Positions 44,794 to 54,617 of a stretch of DNA of 64,000 nucleotides are shown in pieces. The notes below the pieces were generated by a model, which did no database searches, had not been told where the DNA came from, and saw only the letters and a program-made list of their open reading frames with translations. Origin of the DNA: JAWSVE01 sp050789445 (GTDB taxonomy: Bacteria > Pseudomonadota > Gammaproteobacteria > Pseudomonadales > Cellvibrionaceae); NCBI GenBank assembly GCA_050789445.1, contig JAILXR010000001.1, positions 1,674,001 through 1,738,000 of the forward strand, read 5' to 3'. How positions within the stretch are numbered: the first letter of the stretch is position 1; each line of letters starts with the position of its first letter. The position numbers were made by a program, and so were the translations under genes.

Positions 44794-45936
44794 TCAATCT
44801 AGATCTTGAACAGAGAAAGCCACTAACTTGCCGTCATTACTTAATACATACAGTAAATCGCCTTTTGAAACGAGTGGAGATCTAACACCAGATCCATCAA
44901 CTTTTTTTCTGGCAATAAAAGCGCCCGTGTCCGAATCAAGTAAATGAAGATAGCCACCTTCATCATCTGCAACGGCGATATAGTCATCAAATGCTTCTGG
45001 CGCTGTCAGCTTACGGCGAAGTAATTCGTTATTTTCCCAAACTTCCACACCATTTCCTACTCGAAACGCTTTTACACTTCCGTCGTTTTCATTTACAAAC
45101 ACTTTACCACTAGCCGCTGCTAAATTATTGTAAGTAGAAATTGGCTTATTCCAAAGAGGGCGACCTGTTGCTCTACTTAACGCTAATAATTGTCCTTGAT
45201 AGCTAGCAACAAATAATATCTCACCGACCATTAACGGTGACGCATCAACATCAACCAATTTTTCAAATTCGCCTCTTCCTTTAGGAATCGCTACTCGCTG
45301 CTCCCAAGACAACAATCCATCGTTTGCTTCTAGAGCAACTACTTTCCCTGTAGCAAAACCAGCATAGACTGTTGATGAGTTTATATAAGGTGCAGCATCA
45401 CCACGTAAAGTTAATGTCGGGGGTGCCGACTCATAAAGCCATTTCTGCTCACCAGTTTTATGATCCAAACCGGTGATTTTCCCATCATAGGTTTGAACAG
45501 CAACAACTTCTCCATTTGATTGAGGTGAACTCAATACTTCTGAAGAAACACGTGCTCTCCAACGTTCAGTGCCGTTGTCAATGTTTAGCGCGATGACATC
45601 AGCGTTATAAGTACCTAAAAACAAAGTATTAGTCGTTGCAGTCACTCCAGACGAAACAGGTTCTTTTAATTTAACCTTCCAAATAACTTCGCCAGTCTTA
45701 CGTTCCATTGCATAAACATTACCTTTGATGTCACTCGCATAAATATTATCGCCAATGATTGTCGGCGTTAATAAGGTATAACGTTTATCTTGTCCTTTCC
45801 CTATTTTTCGCGACCATTCTTTTTGGAGCTTCACTTTTGCTTCAAATTGTTCTAATTTCATTGGTTCTGTGTTTTCATCAGTGGATGCACACGCAACAAG
45901 AATCAATGCACTAACAGCAAGTAAAAACTTCTTCAT
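44794..45936 (-). CDS. bamB: Outer membrane assembly lipoprotein BamB
   Basis: Lipoprotein of the BAM complex. 380 residues (E. coli 392). Lipobox LVAC with Cys16. Eight-bladed beta propeller of PQQ-type repeats, for example DIKGNVYAMERKTGEVIWKV, DGKITGLDHKTGEQKWLY and ATGKVVALEANDGLLSW. Its ATG follows the yfgM stop with no gap (TAAATG), so translation is coupled. Confidence 0.96.
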   Translation of the reverse strand: MKKFLLAVSALILVACASTDENTEPMKLEQFEAKVKLQKEWSRKIGKGQDKRYTLLTPTIIGDNIYASDIKGNVYAMERKTGEVIWKVKLKEPVSSGVTATTNTLFLGTYNADVIALNIDNGTERWRARVSSEVLSSPQSNGEVVAVQTYDGKITGLDHKTGEQKWLYESAPPTLTLRGDAAPYINSSTVYAGFATGKVVALEANDGLLSWEQRVAIPKGRGEFEKLVDVDASPLMVGEILFVASYQGQLLALSRATGRPLWNKPISTYNNLAAASGKVFVNENDGSVKAFRVGNGVEVWENNELLRRKLTAPEAFDDYIAVADDEGGYLHLLDSDTGAFIARKKVDGSGVRSPLVSKGDLLYVLSNDGKLVAFSVQDLD

Positions 45937-46686
45937 TTAGCTTTCTGCCTTAGTATTTTTTTCATCAGATTGAGATTTTGAACTGCTTGTTTCAGGATCA
46001 CTTATCTCGGCAGATACAGACTGGCTAGCACCGTCTTTCGCGTTATCTAACTTCATTTGAACTATGTCGCGACGACTGCTTTGTGCACTATTCGAATCTG
46101 ACAATATTTTTTCATAAGTTTCGATGGCTAAATCTATTTTTTCTTGAGCAACATAAATATCGCCTCGTAGTTCATTAAACGAAGTATCAAATGCACCTGC
46201 CTTTACTTCGTCTAACGTACTCAGCGCTTTATCAAATTCTTTTTGTGAGTATTGAACTTGAGCTAAACGAAGTCTCGCAATAAACTCAACACCCTCATTA
46301 GCATCATGGTCAATTACCCACTCAAGCTCTGTATGTGCTTTTTCTAAATCACCACTTTCAACGGCTAGCTTCGCCATCCAAAGAGCTGCATTATTAGAAT
46401 ATAAACTACCACTATGGTCTTCTTTTAATTCTTCAGCGATAGTTTGCGCTTTCAATAACTGGTCTTCAGTTATTGTTTGGCCAGGCTCAACAACAGCGGC
46501 TTGCATCATATCTTCAAATAATAATGAGGCACTTTCTGCTGCTGTTTTTTGTTGAGTTTGCCAACCTTGCCAGCCAAAGTATCCAACAACAGCAACTACC
46601 ACACCAATAACAACGGATTTTCCGTTTTCATTCCACCAACGTTTCGCTGCTTCGATTTGCTCTTCTTCTGTAATATGATCAGACAC
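45937..46686 (-). CDS. YfgM-type tetratricopeptide membrane protein
   Basis: 249 residues (E. coli YfgM 206). Cytosolic N-terminus, one membrane helix (about 23-40, SVVIGVVVAVVGYFGW), then periplasmic TPR-like helices. YfgM associates with PpiD and the Sec translocon in E. coli. A Ser/Glu-rich tail of about 35 residues is extra. GTG start, well placed after GGAG. Between hisS and bamB, as is usual. Confidence 0.93.
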   Translation of the reverse strand: MSDHITEEEQIEAAKRWWNENGKSVVIGVVVAVVGYFGWQGWQTQQKTAAESASLLFEDMMQAAVVEPGQTITEDQLLKAQTIAEELKEDHSGSLYSNNAALWMAKLAVESGDLEKAHTELEWVIDHDANEGVEFIARLRLAQVQYSQKEFDKALSTLDEVKAGAFDTSFNELRGDIYVAQEKIDLAIETYEKILSDSNSAQSSRRDIVQMKLDNAKDGASQSVSAEISDPETSSSKSQSDEKNTKAES

Positions 46687-46695
46687 TATGTGCTC

Positions 46696-47964
46696 CTATA
46701 TTGTTGATAACTCAGCTATCAACCGATCTTCATTTAATTGTAATTGAGGTTTATCTTCACGCAGCCACTTTACAGTTACTGTTGAAGATTGCATTTCTGT
46801 TTCACCTAACAATAGCGCTAGTTTCGCGCCGCTTTTATCGGCCTTCTTCATTTGATTTTTAAATGAGCCACTACCGCTGTGGGTTTGCACCCTAATACTT
46901 GGGATCATTTCTCGTAAATCTTCAGCGACTTTTATTGCGTGCGACAAATAATCTGGCTCATAACACACATAAACATCAATGTCTGACCCGACATATTCAG
47001 GTATCACTTTGCGTTCTTTCAATAATAAAACCAAGCGCTCGACGCCCATGGCAAAACCAACACCTGGCGTTGATTTACCACCTAACTGCTCAACAAGCCC
47101 ATCGTAACGCCCGCCTGCACACACCGTTCCTTGAGCGCCTAATGCATCAGTTACCCATTCAAAAACTGTTTTGCAGTAATAATCTAAACCGCGAACTAAT
47201 CGTGAATTGACTTCATATTTTATTCCTGAAGAATCTAATATTCTTTTGAGCTGCGCGAAGTGCTTATTAGATTCATCATCAAGGTAATCCAATAAATCTG
47301 GCGCATCTTTTATGAGCGCTTGAGTGGCCTTATTTTTACTATCCAAAACACGCAATGGATTCGAATCAATACGACGCTGACTATCCTCATCTAATTGACC
47401 ACGTATACCTTCTAAAAATTCCACAAGTTTTGCTTTATATTTATTTCGCGCTTCCAAACTGCCCAATGAGTTAATCTGTAGAGTTACAACATCATCAATA
47501 CCAAGCTCACGCCAGAGACGAGCTGTCATCAGAATCAATTCAGCATCAACATCTGGATTAGACAAACCAAATACTTCTGCACCCATTTGATGGAATTGCC
47601 TCAAGCGCCCCTTTTGTGGCTTTTCATACCGAAACATCGGGCCCTGATACCATAACTTTTGAATCTGATTGTAGAGAAGTCCGTTTTGCTCGCAAGCTCT
47701 AACACAACACGCAGTACCCTCTGGTCGTAAAGTAATACTTTCATCACTCAGATCTTTAAACGTGTACATTTCTTTTTCAACGATGTCAGTTACTTCACCG
47801 ATAGAACGTTTAAACAGCTCTGTATTTTCAACCAAAGGAAAACGAATCTCACGGTAACCATACCGAGAAAATAATCGTGATACTGTTGATTCTAAATATT
47901 GCCAAACAGGTGTCTCTGTTGGCAGACAATCATTCATGCCCCGCAGGGATTGAATCTTACTCAA
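46696..47964 (-). CDS. hisS: Histidyl-tRNA synthetase
   Basis: Class II synthetase, 422 residues (E. coli 424). Opening SKIQSLRGMNDCLP, motif 2 with FRYEKPQKGRLRQFHQMGAE, His-specific RGLDYYCKTVFEW, motif 3 GVGFAMGVERL, and a C-terminal anticodon-binding domain. The start is TTG: AGGAA is placed correctly and the reading MSKIQSLRGMND matches the family N-terminus exactly. yfgM begins nine bases after the stop. Confidence 0.97.
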   Translation of the reverse strand: MSKIQSLRGMNDCLPTETPVWQYLESTVSRLFSRYGYREIRFPLVENTELFKRSIGEVTDIVEKEMYTFKDLSDESITLRPEGTACCVRACEQNGLLYNQIQKLWYQGPMFRYEKPQKGRLRQFHQMGAEVFGLSNPDVDAELILMTARLWRELGIDDVVTLQINSLGSLEARNKYKAKLVEFLEGIRGQLDEDSQRRIDSNPLRVLDSKNKATQALIKDAPDLLDYLDDESNKHFAQLKRILDSSGIKYEVNSRLVRGLDYYCKTVFEWVTDALGAQGTVCAGGRYDGLVEQLGGKSTPGVGFAMGVERLVLLLKERKVIPEYVGSDIDVYVCYEPDYLSHAIKVAEDLREMIPSIRVQTHSGSGSFKNQMKKADKSGAKLALLLGETEMQSSTVTVKWLREDKPQLQLNEDRLIAELSTI

Positions 47965-48017
47965 AATTTTTCCTTACTTATTCTTTCGATGATGCATAAA
48001 ATCGTTGCCAATGACTG

Positions 48018-49130
48018 CTAACTTTTTGCAATAATCTGGTCAAGTTCTTTTTGTTTTCTTTCTGCTTTTTCACGAATAGTGGCTTCGAATTTTTCGATAA
48101 CATCTTCACTCGCTACACGCTGTTTTGTAACGCCATCTTCAAAAATCATGCTGTTAGGCGTTCCACCCGTTAAACCGAGATCAGCAATTTTTGCTTCTCC
48201 TGGCCCATTGACAATGCAACCAATAACGGCAACATCTAGTGGCGTTGTAATATCTTCTAAGCGATTTTCTAATTCATTCATTGTTTTTATCACGTCGAAG
48301 TTTTGACGTGAGCAACTCGGACACGCAATGAAATTAATTCCTTTGCTCCGGAGCCTTAAGCTTCTCAACATATCCCATGCGACTTTCACTTCTTCGACTG
48401 GATCAGCAGCAAGCGACACTCTAACCGTATCTCCAATACCGTCCATTAACAGCGCACCCAAGCCAATCGCAGACTTCACTGTACCTGATCGTAAACCACC
48501 AGCTTCTGTAATTCCTAAATGTAGGGGCTGATCAATTTTCGTTGCGAGCTTCCGATACGCTTCAACAGCCATAAAAATATCGGAGGCTTTTACACTCACT
48601 TTGAAATCATGGAAATCCAACATGTCTAATATATCGACATGTCTCATTGCCGATTCAACTAAGGCATCTGCGGTCGGCTCTCCGTATTTTTTTTGTAAAT
48701 CCCGCTCAAGTGAGCCGGCATTAACACCAATACGAATAGGAATATTATTCGAGCGAGCTTTCTCGACTACAGCTCGAATTCGATCTTCTTTACCAATATT
48801 TCCAGGATTAATACGTAAACAATCCACACCTAAATCAGCAACGCGCAATGCAATTTTGTGATCAAAATGGATATCTGCAACTAACGGAATCGTTACTTGT
48901 TTTTTTATTTCACCAAAAGCTTCTGCTGCTTCCATCGTTGGGACAGAAATACGGACAATATCTGCACCCGCATCCTGTATACGCTGGACCTGTGCAACAG
49001 TTGCATCCACATCTGTCGTTTCCGTATTGGTCATACTCTGCACGCTAATTGGCGCATCGCCGCCAACAGCAACATCCCCGATCATAATTTGTCGGGACTT
49101 TCGCCGGTTAATTGGACAATGGTTATGCAT
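48018..49130 (-). CDS. ispG: 4-hydroxy-3-methylbut-2-enyl diphosphate synthase
   Basis: 4Fe-4S enzyme of the non-mevalonate isoprenoid pathway, converting MEcPP to HMBPP. 370 residues (E. coli 372). TIM-barrel part with VQSMTNTETTDVDATVAQ; cluster Cys in CPSCSRQNFD and GCIVNGPGEA. It needs the Fe-S machinery encoded upstream on the same strand. Lies between rodZ and hisS, the conserved order. Confidence 0.97.
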   Translation of the reverse strand: MHNHCPINRRKSRQIMIGDVAVGGDAPISVQSMTNTETTDVDATVAQVQRIQDAGADIVRISVPTMEAAEAFGEIKKQVTIPLVADIHFDHKIALRVADLGVDCLRINPGNIGKEDRIRAVVEKARSNNIPIRIGVNAGSLERDLQKKYGEPTADALVESAMRHVDILDMLDFHDFKVSVKASDIFMAVEAYRKLATKIDQPLHLGITEAGGLRSGTVKSAIGLGALLMDGIGDTVRVSLAADPVEEVKVAWDMLRSLRLRSKGINFIACPSCSRQNFDVIKTMNELENRLEDITTPLDVAVIGCIVNGPGEAKIADLGLTGGTPNSMIFEDGVTKQRVASEDVIEKFEATIREKAERKQKELDQIIAKS

Positions 49131-49242
49131 TTTTCTATTTCGTTTTGTTGCGATTCAATTAGGTTCGTTTTAAGTACTACGTTTAATTTAAGACTTAAAT
49201 TTGAATGAAAATTAAGTCGTTTATCTGTCTAAGCATTTAAAA

Positions 49243-50340
49243 TTACTCACCAACAGATAACTTTGCCGTTTTTCTTCCTGATTGCGGCTCTATAGGGACC
49301 GGCTTTCCGTTCACTAATAAGCTTGTAGCATCAGCATTACCCACCATTAATTCAAATGGACCGCGCCCTTCTAATGTCAACTTCGAACCTGCAGCTGCTG
49401 TACCAGAATAAATAACGTTCCCTTCAACTTCTTTTACATTGAGCCAACATTCTTCAATAAATGAAAAAACTAAAGTATCAATTTTTTGAGGGCTTTCAAA
49501 TCTTGCGGTTAAATCCAGCTCTTCTGCATTACTTAAAACTGAGCTTTGCTCAGCCGAGACACTTTTTTGTAATGCGACCTCTAACATATTCCCGACATTT
49601 TCTTTAGTCGCTTGTTCTACTAAAACTGATTTAACGAGAGCGGGATTAGATTTATCTAATTCAACCGGTAACGTTTCTTCTAAATTAACAGGTTCATTGT
49701 TATCCAATATCCCCTCATGTTCAGTATCAGCAAACGTTTTTGTAGACTCCCCTGCAATTAAGGTAGTTTCCATCGCTTGTTCTAGGATATTTTCTTCAAC
49801 AGTTCGGCTAACAATAGTTTTAATCTTCTCTGGTGACTGATTCCTTCCTTCTCGATCAGAAAAAAATATCGTACTGAGCAATACCAAAACAGCTACACTA
49901 AAAACGCCTAAAGGCAAAATCCACTTAGGAAGTGATCGCTGACTCCCAAAAATATTTTTATTTAATGTTATCTTTGTCGTAGATGGCATTAAAAACTTAT
50001 CTTCACCATCAGCCTTTACCGTTTCACAATACTTTTCATACTGATGAAGTAATGCATTTTCATCAACACTTAATAATTCAGCGTACTTTTTAATATAACC
50101 AATTACAAAAACCTTCGCAGGTAATGCAGAATAATCATCCAATTCCAATGCGACGAGCCTAGCTTTGGAGATTAACAATTTCTTGCTGACTTCACCTATC
50201 GACAAACCAGCTTTGTCTCTAGCCGTTTTCAATTGGCAACCTAAAGACAACAGATTATTCAACGAGCCATTATCTACGGACTCAGTATTAGTAACACGTT
50301 CCGCAGTTTGCTTATTTTCTTCACTATTCACGGCAGCCAC
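49243..50340 (-). CDS. rodZ: Cytoskeletal protein RodZ
   Basis: Bitopic membrane protein linking MreB to cell-wall synthesis. 365 residues (E. coli 337). Cytosolic helix-turn-helix domain at about 33-105 (LKTARDKAGLSIGEVSKKLL), one membrane helix at 140-160, a long Glu/Thr/Ser periplasmic linker and a C-terminal DUF4115 beta domain (SFIEECWLNVKEVEGNVIYS). GTG start with no clear Shine-Dalgarno, eight bases after pilF, so translation may depend on coupling. Confidence 0.93.
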   Translation of the reverse strand: MAAVNSEENKQTAERVTNTESVDNGSLNNLLSLGCQLKTARDKAGLSIGEVSKKLLISKARLVALELDDYSALPAKVFVIGYIKKYAELLSVDENALLHQYEKYCETVKADGEDKFLMPSTTKITLNKNIFGSQRSLPKWILPLGVFSVAVLVLLSTIFFSDREGRNQSPEKIKTIVSRTVEENILEQAMETTLIAGESTKTFADTEHEGILDNNEPVNLEETLPVELDKSNPALVKSVLVEQATKENVGNMLEVALQKSVSAEQSSVLSNAEELDLTARFESPQKIDTLVFSFIEECWLNVKEVEGNVIYSGTAAAGSKLTLEGRGPFELMVGNADATSLLVNGKPVPIEPQSGRKTAKLSVGE

Positions 50341-50348
50341 ATTTATGA

Positions 50349-51134
50349 TTATTTTTTAAGTGATTGCTTATACTCTAAATATTCTTTTGAGTATGGATGC
50401 AAACTTTTTAATTGCATTCCGTAGCTGGCTTCTTGGTCCCTATTATCAAAGATTTGTTCCAACCTAATGCCAAGCCATAATGTTCTTGCAGAGTGCCTTG
50501 TTAATTTACCGTATTGATCAATAAGGCGCTTTGCTTCAGCGTAATCTTGTTTATTAAATGCAATTTCTGCAGCCTCAACAATTGCCGATGTCGCCCTAGG
50601 GTTAAGACTTAACGCATGGTTAAAAGCCGCTTCGGCTCGATCAACATCGTTTAACTTTAAAGCTGTCCGCCCTAAATTAACCAAAGCAGTCGGCCTAGCG
50701 TTATAACCTAAATCACTGCTAGCTTTTTCAAATTCTTTATAGGCTTCATCATAGCGCTCTTTTTCGTACAAAAAACTACCATAATTGTTATGACTTCTAG
50801 AAAAATCACGATCGGCTCTAATGGCTGCTTTAAAATAGTTTTCAGCCAATTCGCTTTCGCCTTCCAACTGATGAAGTAACGCCATTCCATCATTTGCTGC
50901 GGCAGATTTTTTATTAAGCTCTAATGCTTTTTCAAAATGAAATCGTGCAGACTCTCTGTTTTTAACACGCAGATAATTTAGACCCAGCTGTACGTGCGAC
51001 GCCAACGCTTTTTCCGGATCTTTATCCCGATTAGTTCCACCCGTAACGGTTGTAACGCAGCCCGATAAAAAAATGGCCATAAAAAAAACAAGGCTCAATG
51101 TTTTGGCATAAGATTTACTATTTATTGTCATCAT
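50349..51134 (-). CDS. pilF: Type IV pilus biogenesis/stability lipoprotein PilF (PilW)
   Basis: Outer-membrane pilotin-like lipoprotein needed for secretin (PilQ) assembly. About 261 residues. Lipobox LSGC with Cys26, then six tetratricopeptide repeats (for example ALASHVQLGLNYLRVKNRES, NNYGSFLYEKERYDEAYKEF). I start at the ATG 51134, seven bases after GAGG; an upstream TTG is not needed. Situated rlmN-pilF-rodZ as in Pseudomonas. Confidence 0.93.
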   Translation of the reverse strand: MMTINSKSYAKTLSLVFFMAIFLSGCVTTVTGGTNRDKDPEKALASHVQLGLNYLRVKNRESARFHFEKALELNKKSAAANDGMALLHQLEGESELAENYFKAAIRADRDFSRSHNNYGSFLYEKERYDEAYKEFEKASSDLGYNARPTALVNLGRTALKLNDVDRAEAAFNHALSLNPRATSAIVEAAEIAFNKQDYAEAKRLIDQYGKLTRHSARTLWLGIRLEQIFDNRDQEASYGMQLKSLHPYSKEYLEYKQSLKK

Positions 51135-51189
51135 TTTTTGCCTCAAAAATTTTCTTGTTTATTGACATGTTTTTTTACAAAATAAGTGG

Positions 51190-52350
51190 CTAAGAGCTAC
51201 GCGCTAAAATCTGATCGTTGTTTGCTTGAGCAATGTACCTTTCACTTCGACGGGTACGATCATTTACTTCGCCCGCTAATTGCCCACAGGCTGCATCGAT
51301 ATCATCACCGCGAGTCGTTCTTATCGTTGTTGTATATCCGGCTCGAATTAAAATATCTTGGAACTGTTTTAACGCCCTAGGCTTCACCCGCTTATAATTT
51401 ACCAATGAGAATGGATTAAAGGGGATTAAATTAATTTTGACCGGAATATCTTTTAGCAATACTGCCAACTCATAGGCATGCTGAGGACGGTCATTCAATT
51501 GATCAATCAATGTATATTCTATAGTGAGTTTTCGTCTAACATCAGGCAATCCATCGAGATAACCTTTTGCTGACGCTAGTAATTGAGCAATGGGATATTT
51601 TTTATTGATAGGTACAAGTACATTGCGAATTTCATCATTGGGCGCATGCAATGAAATCGCCAAACTTGCATCTGTATATTCACCCAGCCGATCTAATTGA
51701 GGAACCACACCGGAAGTGCTAATTGTCACTCGACGCTTAGAAATACCATAACAATGATCATGCATCATGATATGGGTTGCAGTCATCACGTTATCAAAAT
51801 TCAGTAACGGCTCTCCCATGCCCATAAAAACAACGTTAGTAATTTTACGATTATTGGGATTATCAAACTGACCAAGTACTTTTGCAGCTAGCCATACTTG
51901 TGAAATAATTTCTGATGATGAGAGATCACGCTGAAAGCCTTGCTTACCTGTAGCGCAAAAACTGCAATCGAGAGTACAGCCGATTTGAGATGAAACGCAA
52001 AGAGTGCCTCGCTCACCGTCGGGAATAAATACGGTTTCTATGGCGCTACCACCAGAAACGCGAACTAAGAATTTTAATGTTCCGTCTACTGAACGCAATT
52101 CATTTTGAATTTCAGGAACAACAACTTCTGCAACTGTTTTTAATTTTTCTCGTAGTGCTTTGCTGATATTACTCATTAAGTCAAAATCGATAACACCTAG
52201 CTGATGAATCCATTTCATCACCTGAGTCGCACGAAAACGCTTTTCTCCTAGCGCTTCAAAAAACGATTCTAATTGATCTTGTGACATGCCAAGTAAATTA
52301 ACTTTTGTGTTAATTGCCAAAGCATTTTTTTCGTTTGTTGATTCAGTCAT
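51190..52350 (-). CDS. rlmN: Dual-specificity 23S rRNA/tRNA m2A methyltransferase RlmN
   Basis: Radical SAM enzyme methylating C2 of A2503 in 23S rRNA and A37 in some tRNAs. 386 residues (E. coli 384). Radical-SAM cluster C-x3-C-x2-C at Cys125, Cys129, Cys132 (CTLDCSFC), VFMGMGEPLLN, and the C-terminal catalytic Cys in DIDAACGQLAG. Complete. Confidence 0.97.
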   Translation of the reverse strand: MTESTNEKNALAINTKVNLLGMSQDQLESFFEALGEKRFRATQVMKWIHQLGVIDFDLMSNISKALREKLKTVAEVVVPEIQNELRSVDGTLKFLVRVSGGSAIETVFIPDGERGTLCVSSQIGCTLDCSFCATGKQGFQRDLSSSEIISQVWLAAKVLGQFDNPNNRKITNVVFMGMGEPLLNFDNVMTATHIMMHDHCYGISKRRVTISTSGVVPQLDRLGEYTDASLAISLHAPNDEIRNVLVPINKKYPIAQLLASAKGYLDGLPDVRRKLTIEYTLIDQLNDRPQHAYELAVLLKDIPVKINLIPFNPFSLVNYKRVKPRALKQFQDILIRAGYTTTIRTTRGDDIDAACGQLAGEVNDRTRRSERYIAQANNDQILARSS

Positions 52351-52436
52351 AAAAACAACGTTGCTTTCTTAAAAACAAAGCGACGAAATACTATTAACGC
52401 CGCTTTGTCTTGAGTTTTCTTTTTAATTCGACAAAA

Positions 52437-52862
52437 TTATCGTGGACAAATTTCGTCAGCAGTAAAAAAATAAGAGATTTCTCGAGCAGCAGATTCAGGG
52501 CTATCAGAACCATGAACTGCATTTGCATCAATAGATGACGCAAAGTCAGCTCGGATTGTTCCAGGAGCCGCTTCTTTTGGATTTGTAGCACCCATTAGAT
52601 CACGATTTTGAACGATCGCATTTTCACCTTCCAGAGCTTGAACAACTACTGGACCAGAAGTCATGAACTTAACCAAATCTTTAAAGAAAGGACGCTCTTT
52701 ATGTTCAGCGTAAAAGCCTTCTGCTTTTTCTTGAGACAAATGCTGCATTTTAGATGCAACGATTTTCAAACCAGCATCTTCAAAACGTGAATAAATTTTA
52801 CCGATAACATTTTTAGCTACAGCATCAGGCTTGATGATAGACAAAGTGCGTTCAACCGCCAT
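52437..52862 (-). CDS. ndk: Nucleoside diphosphate kinase
   Basis: Transfers the gamma phosphate between nucleoside triphosphates and diphosphates. 141 residues (E. coli 143). Active-site His117 in NAVHGSDS; RTLSIIKPDAV N-terminus. GGAG precedes the ATG. The 269 bases upstream, to sufE, contain two weak hairpins (7-bp GCAAGCT/AGCTTGC at 52950-52982 and 6-bp GGCAAT/ATTGCC near 53050) but no T-run terminator. Confidence 0.97.
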   Translation of the reverse strand: MAVERTLSIIKPDAVAKNVIGKIYSRFEDAGLKIVASKMQHLSQEKAEGFYAEHKERPFFKDLVKFMTSGPVVVQALEGENAIVQNRDLMGATNPKEAAPGTIRADFASSIDANAVHGSDSPESAAREISYFFTADEICPR

Positions 52863-53131
52863 TGGTGTTCTCCAGATTACAATATGAATAAAGCGCCAGA
52901 AAAAATTCTAACCGCTTGAATTTAAAGGTTTTTTTGATTTTTTCATTCAGCAAGCTTCAATACCCGTAAATAAGGAGCTTGCCTCACGTAAAACCCGTCA
53001 ATTTTATAGAGTTGGCACCTCTACAGCAACCAGAGTTCTCGATGTGGTAGGCAATATTTGATTTAACATTGCCATCCTAAGTGAATATGGCCTGACAAAT
53101 ACAATGGATAGGTGAATGTAGATAGATTGGT

Positions 53132-53551
53132 TTAATTAGCTTTATTTGCAGCAGAGGCTATCGCTTGGATTCGACCAACCATCGAGCGCAAGCCATTTCC
53201 CCGCGTAGGGCTTAAATGGCTTTCAAGATCAAGCTGCTGAAAGTATTTATCGATATCAAAGGCGTTAATCTCGCTGGGTGTCTTGTCTTGGTAAGCAGCT
53301 AGCACCAAAGCCAATAACCCTCTAACTATATGAGCATCGCTGTCCACATCAAAATGTAATTGATCCCCATTTGACTGAACATCAATCCAAACGTTACTTT
53401 GACAACCTTTCACCAAACGCTCCGAAGTGCGAAGAGACTCAGCCATGTCTGGCAAGGCACGCCCCAAATCGATAATGTATTTATAGCGCTCTTCCCAATC
53501 ATCAAAAAATTCGATGTCTTCTAGGATTTCTTCTACAGAAGGTAATGACAT
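53132..53551 (-). CDS. sufE: Sulfur acceptor protein SufE
   Basis: Accepts persulfide sulfur from SufS and passes it to SufB. 139 residues (E. coli 138). Acceptor Cys50 in ERLVKGCQSNVW, family tail LSPTRGNGLRSMV. Starts one base after the sufT stop. Last gene of the iscR-iscS-suf operon. Confidence 0.94.
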   Translation of the reverse strand: MSLPSVEEILEDIEFFDDWEERYKYIIDLGRALPDMAESLRTSERLVKGCQSNVWIDVQSNGDQLHFDVDSDAHIVRGLLALVLAAYQDKTPSEINAFDIDKYFQQLDLESHLSPTRGNGLRSMVGRIQAIASAANKAN

Positions 53552-53552
53552 T

Positions 53553-54086
53553 TTAGAAAAAAAGCCCCGCTTCTAACTGAGCTTCTTCACTCATCATTTC
53601 TTTTGACCAAGGTGGATCGAAGACCAACTCAACATCAACACTTTTGACATTTGGCACTTTCAACACTCGATATTTCACATCGCTAACTAACACTGGGCCC
53701 ATACCACAAGTCGGTGCAGTGAGCGTCATTTTAACGACGGCTTTATTTATCTCGGAATCAATATCGACGCCGTAAACCAAACCAAGAGAGACAATACTGA
53801 TGGGAATCTCTGGATCATAAATGGTATCCAATGCCTGCCAAACCTGATCCTGATTAATATTTTCACCCTGCTGCCTTTCAAATACCAGAGGTTCTGACTC
53901 ATAACCGATAGCATCTGCATCAGTTCCATCAATACGCAGCATATTGCCTTGCCACGTTACCGTGTAGTTGCCGCCCAATGCTTGATTCACTTTCAGAAAC
54001 TGTCCTGCAGGAATCAAGACGGGATCGCCTGCGGGTACACGCCGAGCAGGACATTCTCGTTGGGTGACGACCATTGATTGCTGCAT
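53553..54086 (-). CDS. sufT: Fe-S assembly factor SufT (DUF59 family)
   Basis: 177 residues. N-terminal beta-rich part, then the DUF59/MIP18 domain with DTIYDPEIPISIVSLGLVYG, LTAPTCGMGPVL (the conserved Cys) and DPPWSKEMMSEEA. SufT helps maturation of Fe-S proteins and is found in suf operons. The gene is in the middle of the operon, 81 bases after the A-type carrier and one base before sufE. Confidence 0.93.
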   Translation of the reverse strand: MQQSMVVTQRECPARRVPAGDPVLIPAGQFLKVNQALGGNYTVTWQGNMLRIDGTDADAIGYESEPLVFERQQGENINQDQVWQALDTIYDPEIPISIVSLGLVYGVDIDSEINKAVVKMTLTAPTCGMGPVLVSDVKYRVLKVPNVKSVDVELVFDPPWSKEMMSEEAQLEAGLFF

Positions 54087-54167
54087 GAATATTTTCCAAT
54101 CACAAAGAGATAAAAAAGGATAAACAAAAAAAATAATGTTATTGCGAAATTTACGTTAATTAGCTCA

Positions 54168-54530
54168 TCAATTAACGCTAAAGCTCTCGCCACATCCACA
54201 TTCGGAGACAACATTAGGATTATTAAATTTAACAACCCTATTAACCCCTTCTGTTACCAAATCGATTTCGGTCCCCCGAAGAATATCGATAGCGTTTGAC
54301 GCAATAGCCAACGTGATTTTTTCTGAAGGGTTATAAACATTATCATCTTCTTTTGCAGCCTCCACCATATCAAGCACATAGGCATAACCCGTACAGCCAC
54401 TATCTTCGGTGCTTAACCGAAGAATTTTTTTAGTGGGATCAGCAGCTGATAATTTTTTTTCGAAATGTTTCAGTGCCGCATCAGTAATTGTAACTGCTGG
54501 TGCAGTAGGATCATAAGTAGCGACGGTCAT
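54168..54530 (-). CDS. sufA: A-type Fe-S carrier (SufA/IscA family)
   Basis: 120 residues. The three invariant cysteines are present: one in DSGCTGYAYVLD and two in ECGCGESF. Carries Fe-S clusters from the SufBCD scaffold to targets. The context (suf operon) favours SufA, though sequence alone does not separate it from IscA. Follows sufS by 87 bases. Confidence 0.9.
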   Translation of the reverse strand: MTVATYDPTAPAVTITDAALKHFEKKLSAADPTKKILRLSTEDSGCTGYAYVLDMVEAAKEDDNVYNPSEKITLAIASNAIDILRGTEIDLVTEGVNRVVKFNNPNVVSECGCGESFSVN

Positions 54531-54617
54531 ATTACTTCTCTCGATAGATATCTATACATAAAAATTTAAATACTTTTTGCTTGCATGTTTAGGCTTCAAA
54601 CGACTAAACACAAACAA

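Noticed and set aside
52950..52982. Terminator of the suf operon
   Set aside because: A 7-bp stem GCAAGCT/AGCTTGC is present downstream of sufE, but no T-run follows on the minus strand and the loop is 19 nt.
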